Source: Microbacterium sp. M28 (GTDB taxonomy: Bacteria > Actinomycetota > Actinomycetes > Actinomycetales > Microbacteriaceae). Taken from it: 64,000 nt of DNA. Shown in pieces: positions 1 to 8,138 of this stretch. The DNA is taken from NCBI RefSeq assembly GCF_025836995.1, contig NZ_CP107546.1, forward strand, positions 62,001 through 126,000, given 5' to 3'. The notes below the pieces were generated by a model. It ran no database searches and had not been told where the DNA came from. It was given only the letters and a program-made list of their open reading frames with translations. A program made the translations under genes and the position numbers. The stretch's first letter is position 1. Each line of letters opens with the position of its first letter.

Positions 1-137
1 CGGTCTTCAACTACACACAGGCCATGGTGCTCGGCGGCGACCCGAACGCGCTCCTGGCCACGATGGACGCCGACTGGGCGCGCCTGGCCTTCCGCGCGCC
101 GGCGCCCTCGACCGAGACGAAGGAGTCCCAGGGATGA
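1..137 (+). CDS. sugar ABC transporter substrate-binding protein, C-terminal end (partial)
   Basis: Only the last 44 codons are inside the window; the reading frame is open from base 3 and ends in TGA. The tail (FNYTQAMVLGGDPNALLATM, then a tryptophan and a charged end) looks like the C-terminal helix of a family 1 extracellular sugar-binding protein. Its stop overlaps the start of the following permease (ATGA), so it is translationally coupled with two MalF/MalG-type permeases, and this context carries most of the call. Family is inferred; the substrate is probably an alpha-glucoside because a GH13 glucosidase follows. Confidence 0.7.
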   Translation, partial: VFNYTQAMVLGGDPNALLATMDADWARLAFRAPAPSTETKESQG

Positions 138-1045
138 GCACGACGACGACCATCGTCACGCGGGGAGACGCGAAGGTCCGACGCACGTCGCGCCGCGTCG
201 AGCCGATCTACTATCTGTTCCTGCTGCCGAGCGTGCTGCTGTTCACGCTCGCCATCACGGTGCCTGGGGTCATCGGGATCTTCTTCAGCTTCACGGACTC
301 GATCGGCATCGGCGAGTGGAACTTCATCGGGCTGACGAACTACATCGCGCTGTTCAGCGATCCGGCGATCCTGCAGAGCTACCTGTTCACGTTCGGGTTC
401 TCGATCGCGACCGTCATCGTGGTCAACATCGTGGCCTTCCTGCTCGCGGTCGGGCTCACGTCGCGCGTGCGCTTCAACACCGGCCTGCGGACGATCTTCG
501 TGATCCCGATGGTGATCTCGGGCATCATCATCGCCTACGTCTTCAACTTTCTGTTCTCCAACTCCTTGCCCGCTCTCGGGTCGGCGCTGGGCGTCGGGTG
601 GCTGGAGACGAGTCTGCTCGCGAACCCGGATCTGGCCTGGGTCGCGATCGTGATCGTGACCGCCTGGCAGGCGATCCCCGGGACGCTGCTCATCTACATC
701 GCAGGACTCCTCTCGGTGCCCGGCGAGGTCTACGAGGCCGCGAGCATCGACGGCGCGAACAAGACGCAGCAGCTGACCCGCATCACGATCCCGCTGGTCG
801 CCGGTTACGTCGTGATCAACGTCATCCTCGGCTTCAAGGGCTTCCTGAACGCCTACGACATCATCGTCGGCCTCACCAACGGCGGTCCTGGAACGTCCAC
901 CCGCAGCGTCGCGATGACGATCATCGCGGGCTTCAACGGCGGCGACTACGCCTACCAGATGGCCAACGCGACCATCTTCTTCATCGTCGCCGTCCTCATC
1001 TCCCTCCTTCAGCTCTCGCTGACGCGCGGAAGGAACGCATTCTGA
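134..1045 (+). CDS. sugar ABC transporter permease, MalF/UgpA type
   Basis: A 303-residue inner-membrane permease with six predicted hydrophobic segments. After a short basic cytoplasmic N-terminus the first segment starts near residue 27 (LFLLPSVLLFTLAITVPGV). The EAA loop that contacts the ATPase is seen near residue 200 as EAASIDGANKTQQL. It forms the membrane channel with the next gene's product and receives sugar from the binding protein encoded just upstream. The start overlaps the upstream stop (ATGA) and its own stop overlaps the next start (TGATG), so the three importer genes are one coupled unit. No ATPase gene lies in the operon; such importers commonly share one MsiK-type ATPase encoded elsewhere, which is family knowledge. 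Confidence 0.93.
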   Translation: MSTTTTIVTRGDAKVRRTSRRVEPIYYLFLLPSVLLFTLAITVPGVIGIFFSFTDSIGIGEWNFIGLTNYIALFSDPAILQSYLFTFGFSIATVIVVNIVAFLLAVGLTSRVRFNTGLRTIFVIPMVISGIIIAYVFNFLFSNSLPALGSALGVGWLETSLLANPDLAWVAIVIVTAWQAIPGTLLIYIAGLLSVPGEVYEAASIDGANKTQQLTRITIPLVAGYVVINVILGFKGFLNAYDIIVGLTNGGPGTSTRSVAMTIIAGFNGGDYAYQMANATIFFIVAVLISLLQLSLTRGRNAF

Positions 1046-1923
1046 TGTCGACCGAGACCATCACCACCCAGACCGCCGCAGGGCGCCGACCGCGCGTCCG
1101 CATGGAGCGGGTCAACTGGTCGGGGACGATCATCCTGATCCTGTGCACCGTCACGGTCCTGCTGCCGCTGTACGTCACGATCTCGATGGCGTTCAAGACG
1201 ACAGGTCAGGCGGTGGACGGCAACGCGTTCTCGCTGCCCGCCCCGTTCTCGATCGACGGGTTCGTCGCCGCCTGGAACCTCACGAAGTTCCCCGTCGGCG
1301 CACTGATCTCGCTGCTGGTGACGGCGGGCACCGTGGTCGCGACGATCATCCTGGCCGCGTTCGCGTCCTACGCGATCGTGCGCAACTGGGATCGCCGACT
1401 GTTCCGATACTCGTTCTTCTACCTGCTCGCGGCGATGTTCATCCCGTTCCCCGTCGTCGCGCTCCCGCAGATCCAGCTCACCGGACGAGTAGGACTGGAC
1501 AACCCGCTCGGGGTCATCATCCTGGCCACGATGTTCCAGCTCAGCTTCAGCGTCCTCCTGTTCACCGCGTTCCTGCGCTCGATTCCGATCGAGCTCGAGG
1601 AGAGCGCGCGCATCGACGGCGCCACGACCTGGCAGACGTTCTGGCGGCTCATCTTCCCGCTGCTCGCCCCGATGAGCGCCACCGTCGGCATCTTCGCCTT
1701 CCTGTACGCCTGGAACGACTTCATGATGCCGTCGCTGATCATCTCCGACCCCGCCATGCAGACGCTGCCCGTGAGACAGAACCTGTTCCAGACCCAGTTC
1801 AGCAACAACTACAACGTGTCGTTCGCCTCGTACCTCATGGCCATGGCGCCCGCGATCGTGGCCTACCTGTTCACGCAGCGCTGGGTCATGGAGGGCGTCA
1901 CCCAGGGCGCCGTCAAGGGCTGA
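1045..1923 (+). CDS. sugar ABC transporter permease, MalG type
   Basis: A 292-residue partner permease. I start it at the ATG that overlaps the previous stop, giving MSTETITTQ, although the frame stays open further upstream. It has the layout of MalG/AglG proteins: a first membrane segment near residue 30 (TIILILCTVTVLLPLYVTIS), an extracytoplasmic loop, and five more segments. The ATPase-contacting EAA loop is EESARIDGATTWQTFWRL near residue 183, and the C-terminus has the usual family ending (RWVMEGVTQGAVKG). It completes the alpha-glucoside-type importer with the upstream permease and binding protein. Confidence 0.94.
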   Translation: MSTETITTQTAAGRRPRVRMERVNWSGTIILILCTVTVLLPLYVTISMAFKTTGQAVDGNAFSLPAPFSIDGFVAAWNLTKFPVGALISLLVTAGTVVATIILAAFASYAIVRNWDRRLFRYSFFYLLAAMFIPFPVVALPQIQLTGRVGLDNPLGVIILATMFQLSFSVLLFTAFLRSIPIELEESARIDGATTWQTFWRLIFPLLAPMSATVGIFAFLYAWNDFMMPSLIISDPAMQTLPVRQNLFQTQFSNNYNVSFASYLMAMAPAIVAYLFTQRWVMEGVTQGAVKG

Positions 1924-1979
1924 CGCGTCGCACCCAGTCCATCCGAACCACCCCGAACACCGAAGGAGTTCCCGCTCTC

Positions 1980-3659
1980 ATGACCGATGCGCTCGTCATC
2001 GAAACGCCCGCCGACCAGGAGACCCCGGCCTGGTGGCGCCAGGCGGTCGTCTACCAGATCTATCCCCGCAGCTTCGCGGACGCGAACGGCGACGGGCTGG
2101 GCGACATCCCCGGCATCCTGTCCCGCGTCGACTATCTCGCCGAGCTGGGCGTCGACGCCGTGTGGCTGAGCCCGTTCTACCCGTCCGCGCTCGCCGACGG
2201 CGGGTACGACGTGGCCGACTACCGCGATGTCGACCCCCGGCTCGGGACGCTGGCGGACTTCGACGCGATGGTCGAGGCGCTGCACGCACGCGGCATCCGC
2301 GTCGTCGTCGACATCGTGCCCAACCACACCTCGAACCTGCACGCCTGGTTCCAGGAGGCGCTCGCCGCTGGTCGAGGCTCCGCGGCGCGCGACCGCTACA
2401 TCTTCCGCGAGGGCACGGGGCCGGACGGCTCCGAGCCCCCGACGGACTGGCAGTCGACGTTCGGCGGCGGCGCGTGGGAGCGCGTCGAGGACGGGCAGTG
2501 GTACTTCCACCACTTCGCCGTCGAGCAGCCGGATCTGAACTGGGCGAACCCGGAGGTCCGCGAGGACTTCCTCGAGACGCTGCGGTTCTGGTCGGACCGC
2601 GGAGTGGACGGCTTCCGCATCGACGTCGCCCACATGCTGACCAAGGATCTCGCGGACCCGCTGCCGAGCAGCGTCGAGCTGGAGGCGATCCCGCGCGACG
2701 GCAACCACCCGCTGTTCGACCGCGACGACGTGCACGAGGTGTACGCCGAGTGGCGCAAGGTCTTCAACTCCTACGATCCGCCTCGGACCGCCGTGGCAGA
2801 GGCCTGGGTCGAGACGCCGGAGCGCCGCGCGAAGTACGCCTCGGCCGACGGTCTCGGTCAGGCGTTCAACTTCGACCTGCTCGTCGCGGATTTCGACGCG
2901 ACGCAGTTCCGCACGCTCATCACCGTCAACCTCGCCGAGGCTCTGGTGACGGGTTCGTCGACGACGTGGGTGCTGTCCAACCACGATGTCACGCGGCACG
3001 CGACCCGCTACGGCCTGCCGCCGCTCGCCGGTCGCCGGGTCAAGCAGGGCACCGAGTGGGTCGCCGCCGGCGGACCGGAGGATCAGCTCGATCGGGAGGG
3101 CGGCCTGCGCCGTGCACGCGCGGCCACGCTGCTGCTGCTGGGCCTGCCCGGCAGCACGTACCTCTACCAGGGCGAGGAGCTGGGTCTGCACGAGGTGGCG
3201 GCGATCACCGCCGAGCAGCGCCAGGACCCGGCCTTCTTCCGGGGCGGTGCATTCGACGGTCTCGGCCGCGACGGATGCCGCGTTCCGCTGCCGTGGACCG
3301 CCGACGGCGCGTCCTTCGGGTTCGGCTCTGCCGGCTCGCACCTTCCGCAGCCCGCCTGGTTCGCCGAGTACGCGGTGGACGCCGAGGCATCCGATCCGGC
3401 GTCGACGCTGTCGTTCTATCGCCGTGCGCTGGCGCTTCGGCACGAACTGCAGACGGGTGAGACGCTCGAATGGCTTGAGACGGGACGTGAGGACGTGCTG
3501 CGGTTCGTCCGCCCGAACGGATGGCAGGTCGTGACCAACTTCGGCACCGAGCCGTTCGCGCTCGACGCGGACACGGGCGCCGTCGTGCTCTCCAGCGGCG
3601 CGGATGCCGAGGCATCCGTCCCGGGCGAGACCACGGTCTGGATCGCACCGACCGCCTGA
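1980..3659 (+). CDS. GH13 alpha-glucosidase / oligo-1,6-glucosidase
   Basis: A 559-residue cytoplasmic alpha-amylase-family (GH13) glucosidase, the usual length for the family. The four conserved regions are visible: DIVPNHTS (region I), GFRIDVAHM with nucleophile Asp215 (II), AVAEAW with acid/base Glu274 (III) and LSNHDVTRH with Asp336 (IV). No signal peptide is present. An AAGGAG ribosome site lies about 10 nt before the ATG. It lies 56 nt after the permease genes on the same strand and is probably cotranscribed, so imported maltose-, isomaltose- or trehalose-like glucosides would be split to glucose inside the cell. Exact linkage specificity cannot be read from the sequence. Confidence 0.93.
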   Translation: MTDALVIETPADQETPAWWRQAVVYQIYPRSFADANGDGLGDIPGILSRVDYLAELGVDAVWLSPFYPSALADGGYDVADYRDVDPRLGTLADFDAMVEALHARGIRVVVDIVPNHTSNLHAWFQEALAAGRGSAARDRYIFREGTGPDGSEPPTDWQSTFGGGAWERVEDGQWYFHHFAVEQPDLNWANPEVREDFLETLRFWSDRGVDGFRIDVAHMLTKDLADPLPSSVELEAIPRDGNHPLFDRDDVHEVYAEWRKVFNSYDPPRTAVAEAWVETPERRAKYASADGLGQAFNFDLLVADFDATQFRTLITVNLAEALVTGSSTTWVLSNHDVTRHATRYGLPPLAGRRVKQGTEWVAAGGPEDQLDREGGLRRARAATLLLLGLPGSTYLYQGEELGLHEVAAITAEQRQDPAFFRGGAFDGLGRDGCRVPLPWTADGASFGFGSAGSHLPQPAWFAEYAVDAEASDPASTLSFYRRALALRHELQTGETLEWLETGREDVLRFVRPNGWQVVTNFGTEPFALDADTGAVVLSSGADAEASVPGETTVWIAPTA

Positions 3660-3675
3660 CCCTGGTGTCGCGAAG

Positions 3676-3702
3676 GGCCGTCTCGATCTCGTCGAGGCGG
3701 CC
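3676..3702 (+). terminator. terminator hairpin after the GH13 gene
   Basis: An 11-bp stem (GGCCGTCTCGA with TCGAGGCGGCC, one G.U pair) around a 5-nt loop, starting 17 nt after the glucosidase stop. A bulged extension (CGAA/TTCG) lengthens the stem. There is no long U-tract, as is common in high-GC actinobacteria. Confidence 0.7.
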
Positions 3703-3735
3703 ATTCGCGTCGTGTGGGTCGGGGCCGAGCCGATT

Positions 3736-3763
3736 TTGAGAATCATTCTCATGAACGTACGAT
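3736..3763 (+). promoter_or_regulatory. znu promoter with Zur-type operator
   Basis: A perfect 7-1-7 palindrome, TGAGAATCATTCTCA, occupies 3737-3751. This is the shape of actinobacterial Zur/Fur boxes. It overlaps a -35 like TTGAGA (3736-3741); a TACGAT -10 at 3758-3763 follows with a 16-nt spacer. The -10 ends 6 nt before the znuA ATG, so the transcript is probably leaderless. Zinc-loaded Zur bound here would block RNA polymerase. The box and spacings are seen directly; the regulator's identity is inferred from the zur-like gene 3 kb downstream. Confidence 0.85.
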
Positions 3764-3769
3764 GAGGGT

Positions 3770-4786
3770 ATGAAGAAGTCCGTCGCCGCCATCGCGCTCG
3801 TGTCCGTCTCCGCCATCGCCCTGGCCGGATGCGCGACCACGCCGTCGGCGGAGGGCGGTACAGACGGCGTCACCGTGATCGCGACCACGAACATCTACGG
3901 CTCGCTCGCCGAGCAGATCGGCGGCGACCGGGTCTCGGTCACGTCGATCATCGATTCGGCCTCGCAGGACCCGCACTCGTACGAGGCCTCGGCTCGCGAC
4001 CGTCTCACCGTGCAGGAGGCCGACCTCGTCATCGAGAACGGCGGCGGGTACGACTCGTTCATCGAGGACCTGCTCGAGGGATCGGATGCCGCGACCATCA
4101 CCGCGGTCGAGTTCGCGCACGACTACCCCGGCAACGAGGGCCACGAAGAGGATGCCGAGGCCCACGCGCACGAGGACGAGCACACCGAGGAAGAGCACAC
4201 CGACGAGGCGCACGCCGAGGACGAGCACGCCGAGGAGCACGAGGGCCACGACCACATCGAGGGGTTCAACGAGCACGTCTGGTTCGACCCGCACACGATG
4301 ATCCACGTCGTGGAGGACATCGCCGCCGAACTGTCGGCGCTCGACCCCGACGGGGAGGCGGACTTCACCGCCGCTGCGGATGACATCATCGCCGACCTCG
4401 AGAGCTCCGAGGCCGACCTGGCCGAGCTGAACAGCCAGTACGCGGGCACCGGATTCTTCATGACCGAGCCGCTGCCCGGCTACCTCGCCGAAGCCGCCGG
4501 TCTCACCGATGTGACCCCTGAGGGCTTCGCCGAGTCCGTCGAGGAAGGCACCGATGTCGCGCCGGCCACGCTGCTCGCCGCGATCGAGGTCATCGAGGCC
4601 GGCGATGCCGCCGTCGTGCTGACCAACGCGCAGACCGGTGGAGCCGAGACGACGCGCGTGGAGGACACCGCAGAGGCCGCCGGCATCCCCGTCGTCGCCT
4701 TCACGGAGCTGCTCGAGGACGGATCGTCGTACTCTGAGTGGATGGCCGACGCGATCCAGAACCTCGCCGACGCGCTCGCATCGTGA
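3770..4786 (+). CDS. znuA: zinc ABC transporter substrate-binding lipoprotein (ZnuA-like)
   Basis: A 338-residue cluster A-I metal-binding protein. The N-terminus is a lipoprotein signal with lipobox LAGC (Cys21). Metal-ligand regions typical of ZnuA are seen: DPHSYE near residue 68 and NEHVWFDPH near residue 167. Between them is a His/Glu/Asp-rich loop (about residues 120-163, repeated HEDEH and HAEDEH units), the hallmark of zinc-specific members. It sits in the envelope and passes zinc to the permease encoded by znuB. The stop overlaps the GTG of the ATPase gene. Manganese specificity is less likely because of the His-rich loop and the Zur-type operator. Confidence 0.93.
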   Translation: MKKSVAAIALVSVSAIALAGCATTPSAEGGTDGVTVIATTNIYGSLAEQIGGDRVSVTSIIDSASQDPHSYEASARDRLTVQEADLVIENGGGYDSFIEDLLEGSDAATITAVEFAHDYPGNEGHEEDAEAHAHEDEHTEEEHTDEAHAEDEHAEEHEGHDHIEGFNEHVWFDPHTMIHVVEDIAAELSALDPDGEADFTAAADDIIADLESSEADLAELNSQYAGTGFFMTEPLPGYLAEAAGLTDVTPEGFAESVEEGTDVAPATLLAAIEVIEAGDAAVVLTNAQTGGAETTRVEDTAEAAGIPVVAFTELLEDGSSYSEWMADAIQNLADALAS

Positions 4787-5613
4787 GCGCGGCGGGCCTC
4801 GAACCCGCGCACGACGACGCCGCTCCGATCCTGACGATCCGTGACGCCGCGATCCAACGCGGCGACCGTGAACTCTGGGCAGGGCTCGACCTCGATGTCC
4901 GACCGGGGGAGTTCATCGCCGTGCTCGGGCCGTCGGGCTCCGGCAAGACGACGCTGCTGCGCGCCATCCTCGGGCTGCAGGACCTCTCCGCAGGCAGCAT
5001 CCGCGTCGGCGGCCAGCCGGTGCACCGCGGCAACCCGCGCATCGGGTACATCCCGCAGCAGCGTCCCTTTCCGCCGGACACCAGCATGCGCGCGCGCGAC
5101 GTCGTCTCGCTCGGAGTGCAGGGCACCCGGTTCGGCTTCCCGCTGCCGCGCAGAGGAGACTCCGAGCGGGTCGATTCGCTCTTATCCGCGGTCGGCGCGA
5201 CCGAGTTCGCCGACCGCAGGGTGGGTCAGCTCTCGGGCGGCGAGCAGCAGCGGCTGCGCGTCGGCCAGGCGCTGGCCGATCATCCCGACCTGCTGCTGTG
5301 CGACGAGCCGCTCTCGGCTCTCGATCTCGCGAATCAGCGCGCGGTCACCGACATCATCGACCGGCAGCGCCGGGACGGCGCCGCCGTGCTGTTCGTCACG
5401 CACGACATCAACCCGATCCTCGGCCGCGTCGACCGCATCCTCTACATCGCCGGTGGGCGATTCGTGCTCGGCACCCCGGACGAGGTGCTGCAGAGCCGCG
5501 TGCTGACCGACCTGTACGGTACTCCCGTCTTCGTGCTGCGGGCCGGCGACCGCCTCGTCGTCGTCGGAATCCCGGATGCCGAGCCGCACCACGACCACGA
5601 GGAGCACGCATGA
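4783..5613 (+). CDS. znuC: zinc ABC transporter ATP-binding protein (ZnuC-like)
   Basis: A 276-residue ABC ATPase. I use the GTG that overlaps the znuA stop (GTGA), giving VSAAGLEPAHDD. Walker A is GPSGSGKTT, the signature is LSGGEQQRL, and Walker B is LLLCDEPLSALD followed by a switch histidine in VTHD. The C-terminus ends in a His-rich tail (EPHHDHEEHA) that could sense or carry zinc; that role is inference. Its stop overlaps the start of a small ORF (ATGA) rather than the permease start, because about 140 bp have been inserted between the two genes. Confidence 0.93.
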   Translation: MSAAGLEPAHDDAAPILTIRDAAIQRGDRELWAGLDLDVRPGEFIAVLGPSGSGKTTLLRAILGLQDLSAGSIRVGGQPVHRGNPRIGYIPQQRPFPPDTSMRARDVVSLGVQGTRFGFPLPRRGDSERVDSLLSAVGATEFADRRVGQLSGGEQQRLRVGQALADHPDLLLCDEPLSALDLANQRAVTDIIDRQRRDGAAVLFVTHDINPILGRVDRILYIAGGRFVLGTPDEVLQSRVLTDLYGTPVFVLRAGDRLVVVGIPDAEPHHDHEEHA

Positions 5614-5753
5614 TCGCCCCGAAGAGCGTGCGCTTCGCGCGGAGAAATGCGCCAGCTTCGGACGAATTCGCCGGAGATCGCCGGCGCAAGCGCTTCTCTC
5701 CGACGCAGGTGCTCGACACCGACGGCACCACGCTCGCGGAGGGGCGCGCATGA
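5610..5753 (+). CDS. 47-residue small ORF inserted between znuC and znuB
   Basis: The frame encodes a basic, unrecognised 47-residue peptide beginning MIAPKSVRFARRNAP. It overlaps both neighbours by ATGA and would be translated if ribosomes reinitiate through the operon. Its first residues MIAP match those of ZnuB because the region around the start codon is duplicated. Most of it is encoded by a palindromic segment related in form to repeats elsewhere in the window, so it may be a by-product of repeat insertion and not a selected protein. No metal ligands are present. Confidence 0.4.
   Translation: MIAPKSVRFARRNAPASDEFAGDRRRKRFSPTQVLDTDGTTLAEGRA
5641..5701. repeat. palindromic repeat (element D) inside the znu operon
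   Basis: A 61-bp imperfect palindrome. The outer arms GGAGAAATGCGC (5641-5652) and GCGCTTCTCTCC (5690-5701) pair at 10 of 12 positions, with further GCGCC/GGCGC pairing inside. The outer arms resemble those of elements A-C (GGAG..A..CGCG and CGCG..TTCTCCTCC) near 12.4, 13.5 and 39.0 kb, so it is probably a diverged member of the same family. Confidence 0.5.
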
Positions 5754-6610
5754 TCGCCCCGATGGTCGACTGGAGCGACGTCTTCTCGTTCGAGGACTAC
5801 GGCGCGCTCGTCGCGCTGCTGTCGAACTCGATCATCGCGGGTGCGATTCTCGGGCTCGTGGGCGGTCTCATCGGCGTCTTCGTCATGCAGCGCGATCTCG
5901 CGTTCGCCGTGCACGGCATCAGCGAACTGTCATTCGCCGGTGCGGCGGCCGCTCTGTTGTTCGGCGGGAGCGTCGTGGTCGGCTCGATCGGCGGCGCGCT
6001 CGTCGCCGCGATCCTCATCGGGCTGCTCGGCTCGAAAGCGCGGGACCGCAATTCGATCGTCGGCGTGCTCATGCCGTTCGGACTCGGCCTCGGCATCCTG
6101 TTCCTGTCGCTGTACGACGGCCGCAGCGCGAACCGCTTCAGCCTGCTCACCGGCCAGATCGTCTCGGTGTCGAATCCCGACCTCGGCTGGCTGATCGGCA
6201 TCTGCGTCGTCGTGCTGCTGGGGCTCCTGCTGATGTGGAACCCGCTGCGCTTCGACTCGCTGGATCCCGTGGCGGCGTCGGCCCGCGGCATCCCGACCAG
6301 GGGCATAAGCCTCCTCTTCATGGTGCTGTTGGGGCTGATCGTCGCCGTCGCAGTGCACATCATCGGTGCGCTGCTCGTGATGGCCCTGCTCGTGACCCCC
6401 GCCGCGGCCGCGATGCGCGTGGCGGCGGGGCCGCTGGTGGTGCCGCTGCTGGCCGCGCTGTTCGGTTTCGTCTCCGCGGTCGGCGGCATCCTTCTCGCGC
6501 TCGCCGGAACGCTGCCGGTGAGCCCCTACATCACCACGATCTCGTTCCTCATCTACGTCGTCTGCTGGGTCGTCCAGCACCAGCGCGGACGCGTGCGCCG
6601 GACGGCTTGA
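5750..6610 (+). CDS. znuB: zinc ABC transporter permease (ZnuB-like)
   Basis: A 286-residue membrane protein of the ABC-3 metal permease family, with about eight hydrophobic segments and a typical start (MIAPMVDWSDVFSFEDYGAL). Conserved features include the GAILGLVGGLIGVFVMQR stretch near residue 30, AVHGISELSFAGAAAA and the LLVMALLVTPAAAAMR motif near residue 210. It is the channel for zinc delivered by ZnuA and powered by ZnuC. The ATG overlaps the stop of the inserted small ORF. The nearest SD-like sequence is GGAGGGG at 5739-5745, so translation need not depend on coupling. Confidence 0.93.
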   Translation: MIAPMVDWSDVFSFEDYGALVALLSNSIIAGAILGLVGGLIGVFVMQRDLAFAVHGISELSFAGAAAALLFGGSVVVGSIGGALVAAILIGLLGSKARDRNSIVGVLMPFGLGLGILFLSLYDGRSANRFSLLTGQIVSVSNPDLGWLIGICVVVLLGLLLMWNPLRFDSLDPVAASARGIPTRGISLLFMVLLGLIVAVAVHIIGALLVMALLVTPAAAAMRVAAGPLVVPLLAALFGFVSAVGGILLALAGTLPVSPYITTISFLIYVVCWVVQHQRGRVRRTA

Positions 6611-6693
6611 GCAGCACGACGGCGCCGCCGGGGGCCAGGCGGGGTGAGAGGGCTCCCAGCCCCGCGCAAGCCCCGCCGCCTAGAATCGTCGGT

Positions 6694-7110
6694 ATGGCTC
6701 AGCGCAACACATGGCAGCGCGAGCGCGTGCGCGACGCCCTCGCCGATGCGCGCGGGTTCGTCAGCGCCCAGTCCCTGCACGCCACCCTCCGGGACGAGAA
6801 CACCGGCATCGGGCTGGCGACCGTCTATCGCGCCCTCGCGGGTCTCGCGGCGTCCGGCGACGCCGACTCGTTGCAGAGCCCCGAAGGCGAAGCCCTCTAC
6901 CGTGCCTGCTCGACGCAGGGGCACCACCATCACCTCATCTGCCGCTCGTGCGGCCTCACGGTCGAGATCGAGGCCACCGACGTCGAGGCCTGGGCCCACC
7001 GCACCGCGGCGCTGCACGGTTTCACCGAGGCCGCGCACGTCGTGGACATCTTCGGGCTGTGCACCCCGTGCGCGAACAAGAAGCAGGCGCAGGAGTCGGC
7101 CACCGCGTGA
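6694..7110 (+). CDS. zur: Fur-family transcriptional regulator, probably Zur
   Basis: A 138-residue Fur-family repressor with an N-terminal winged helix (VSAQSLHATLRDENTGIGLA, then TVYRAL recognition helix) and a C-terminal dimer domain. It carries the metal-site motif GHHHHLICRSC and two CxxC pairs (Cys83/Cys86 and Cys123/Cys126) that hold the structural zinc. Position beside znuACB and the presence of a Zur-type box favour Zur over Fur. A TAGAAT -10 at 6681-6686 ends 7 nt before the ATG, so the mRNA is probably leaderless. I see no Zur box here, so it may not be autoregulated. Its stop overlaps the next gene (GTGA). Confidence 0.88.
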   Translation: MAQRNTWQRERVRDALADARGFVSAQSLHATLRDENTGIGLATVYRALAGLAASGDADSLQSPEGEALYRACSTQGHHHHLICRSCGLTVEIEATDVEAWAHRTAALHGFTEAAHVVDIFGLCTPCANKKQAQESATA

Positions 7111-8138
7111 ACGTGCTGACTTCCCGACCTTCGGCCGGCCTGGGCGACCGGGACCGTCGCCCGTCGCCGATCATCGGCGTGGCCATCGGCCTCGGCATCC
7201 TCGCGGTGCTGTTCGTCATCGACCTCGTGCTGCCGACCCTGTACTCGGTCTCGCTGCCGAACCGCGTCCAGGACGGATTGACCCTGTCGCTCAGCGTGCT
7301 GATCGAGGCGCTGCCGTTCGTGATCCTCGGTGTCGTGCTGTCGATCGTCGTGCAGGTGTGGCTGCCGGCGGACGCGATCCAGCGCTGGCTGCCGCGCCGC
7401 GCCTGGGCGCGCAGGGCGGTGCTGTCGCTGCTCGGGATGCTGATCCCGGTGTGCGAGTGCGGCAACGTTCCGTTCGCGCGCGGTCTGATGATGCGCGGTC
7501 TCGCCCCGGCCGAGGCGCTGACGTTCCTCATGGCGGCGCCGATCGTGAACCCGATCGTGATCCTGACCACCCATGCCGCCTTCGGGTGGGACGGCGGCAT
7601 CCTCGTCGCACGCCTCGTCGGCGGATACCTCATCGCGAACCTCATCGGCTGGATCTACAGTCGCCACCCCTCGCCGGACGCCCTGCTCACCGAGCGGTTC
7701 GTCGCGACGTGCGATCGGGTCACGCACGAGCACGGCACGCCCGTTCGCCGCAGCCTCACCCAGTTCCTCATCGAGCTGCGAGCCGTGATGCCGGCGCTCG
7801 TGATCGGATCCGCCGTCGCCGGTGCCGTGCAGGTGCTGATCCCGCGCGACGTGCTGCTCGCGATCGGGTCGAACCCGGTGCTGTCGATCGTCGCGATGAT
7901 GGCGCTGGCCATGACCGTCGCGATCTGCTCGAACGTGGACGCCTTCTTCGCTCTCTCGTTCGCGTCGACGTTCTCGCCGGGCGCGATCGTGGCGTTCCTG
8001 CTCGTCGGCCCGCTGGTCGACATCAAGATGCTCGCGCTGATGCGCACCACCTTCACCAGCCGCACCCTGGTCGGGATCGTCGGCGTCGTGCTGCTGAGCG
8101 CGTTCGTCATCGGGATCGGGGTGAACGTCTTTGTCTGA
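7107..8138 (+). CDS. permease of the DUF318/YraQ family
   Basis: A 343-residue polytopic membrane protein with about eight hydrophobic segments. It has the family core: IEALPFVILGVVLS near residue 60, then PVCECGNVPFARGL around residue 115 with a conserved Cys-x-Cys, and NPIVILTTHAAFGW. A second repeat half carries AICSNVDAFFALSF. The family is described as putative permeases; the substrate is unknown here. It starts at a GTG overlapping the zur stop and is followed by a TIGR03943-type partner, a frequent pairing. Linkage to zur suggests a metal-related role, which is inference. Confidence 0.85.
   Translation: MNVLTSRPSAGLGDRDRRPSPIIGVAIGLGILAVLFVIDLVLPTLYSVSLPNRVQDGLTLSLSVLIEALPFVILGVVLSIVVQVWLPADAIQRWLPRRAWARRAVLSLLGMLIPVCECGNVPFARGLMMRGLAPAEALTFLMAAPIVNPIVILTTHAAFGWDGGILVARLVGGYLIANLIGWIYSRHPSPDALLTERFVATCDRVTHEHGTPVRRSLTQFLIELRAVMPALVIGSAVAGAVQVLIPRDVLLAIGSNPVLSIVAMMALAMTVAICSNVDAFFALSFASTFSPGAIVAFLLVGPLVDIKMLALMRTTFTSRTLVGIVGVVLLSAFVIGIGVNVFV

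Larger units (their letters stand above)
5607..5762 (+). repeat. 16-bp direct repeats flanking an insertion in the znu operon
   Basis: CGCATGATCGCCCCGA occurs at 5607-5622 and again at 5747-5762, exactly 140 bp apart. Each copy holds a stop/start overlap: the first joins znuC to a 47-codon ORF, the second joins that ORF to znuB. Without the extra segment znuC and znuB would overlap directly as ATGA, which is the usual arrangement. This looks like an insertion or segmental duplication that copied its target. Confidence 0.75.

Noticed and set aside
1863..3752. Long open frame antisense to the GH13 gene
   Set aside because: It mirrors the glucosidase in the complementary frame, has no recognisable domain and consists of Arg/Ala/Val-rich sequence expected from GC-rich antisense.
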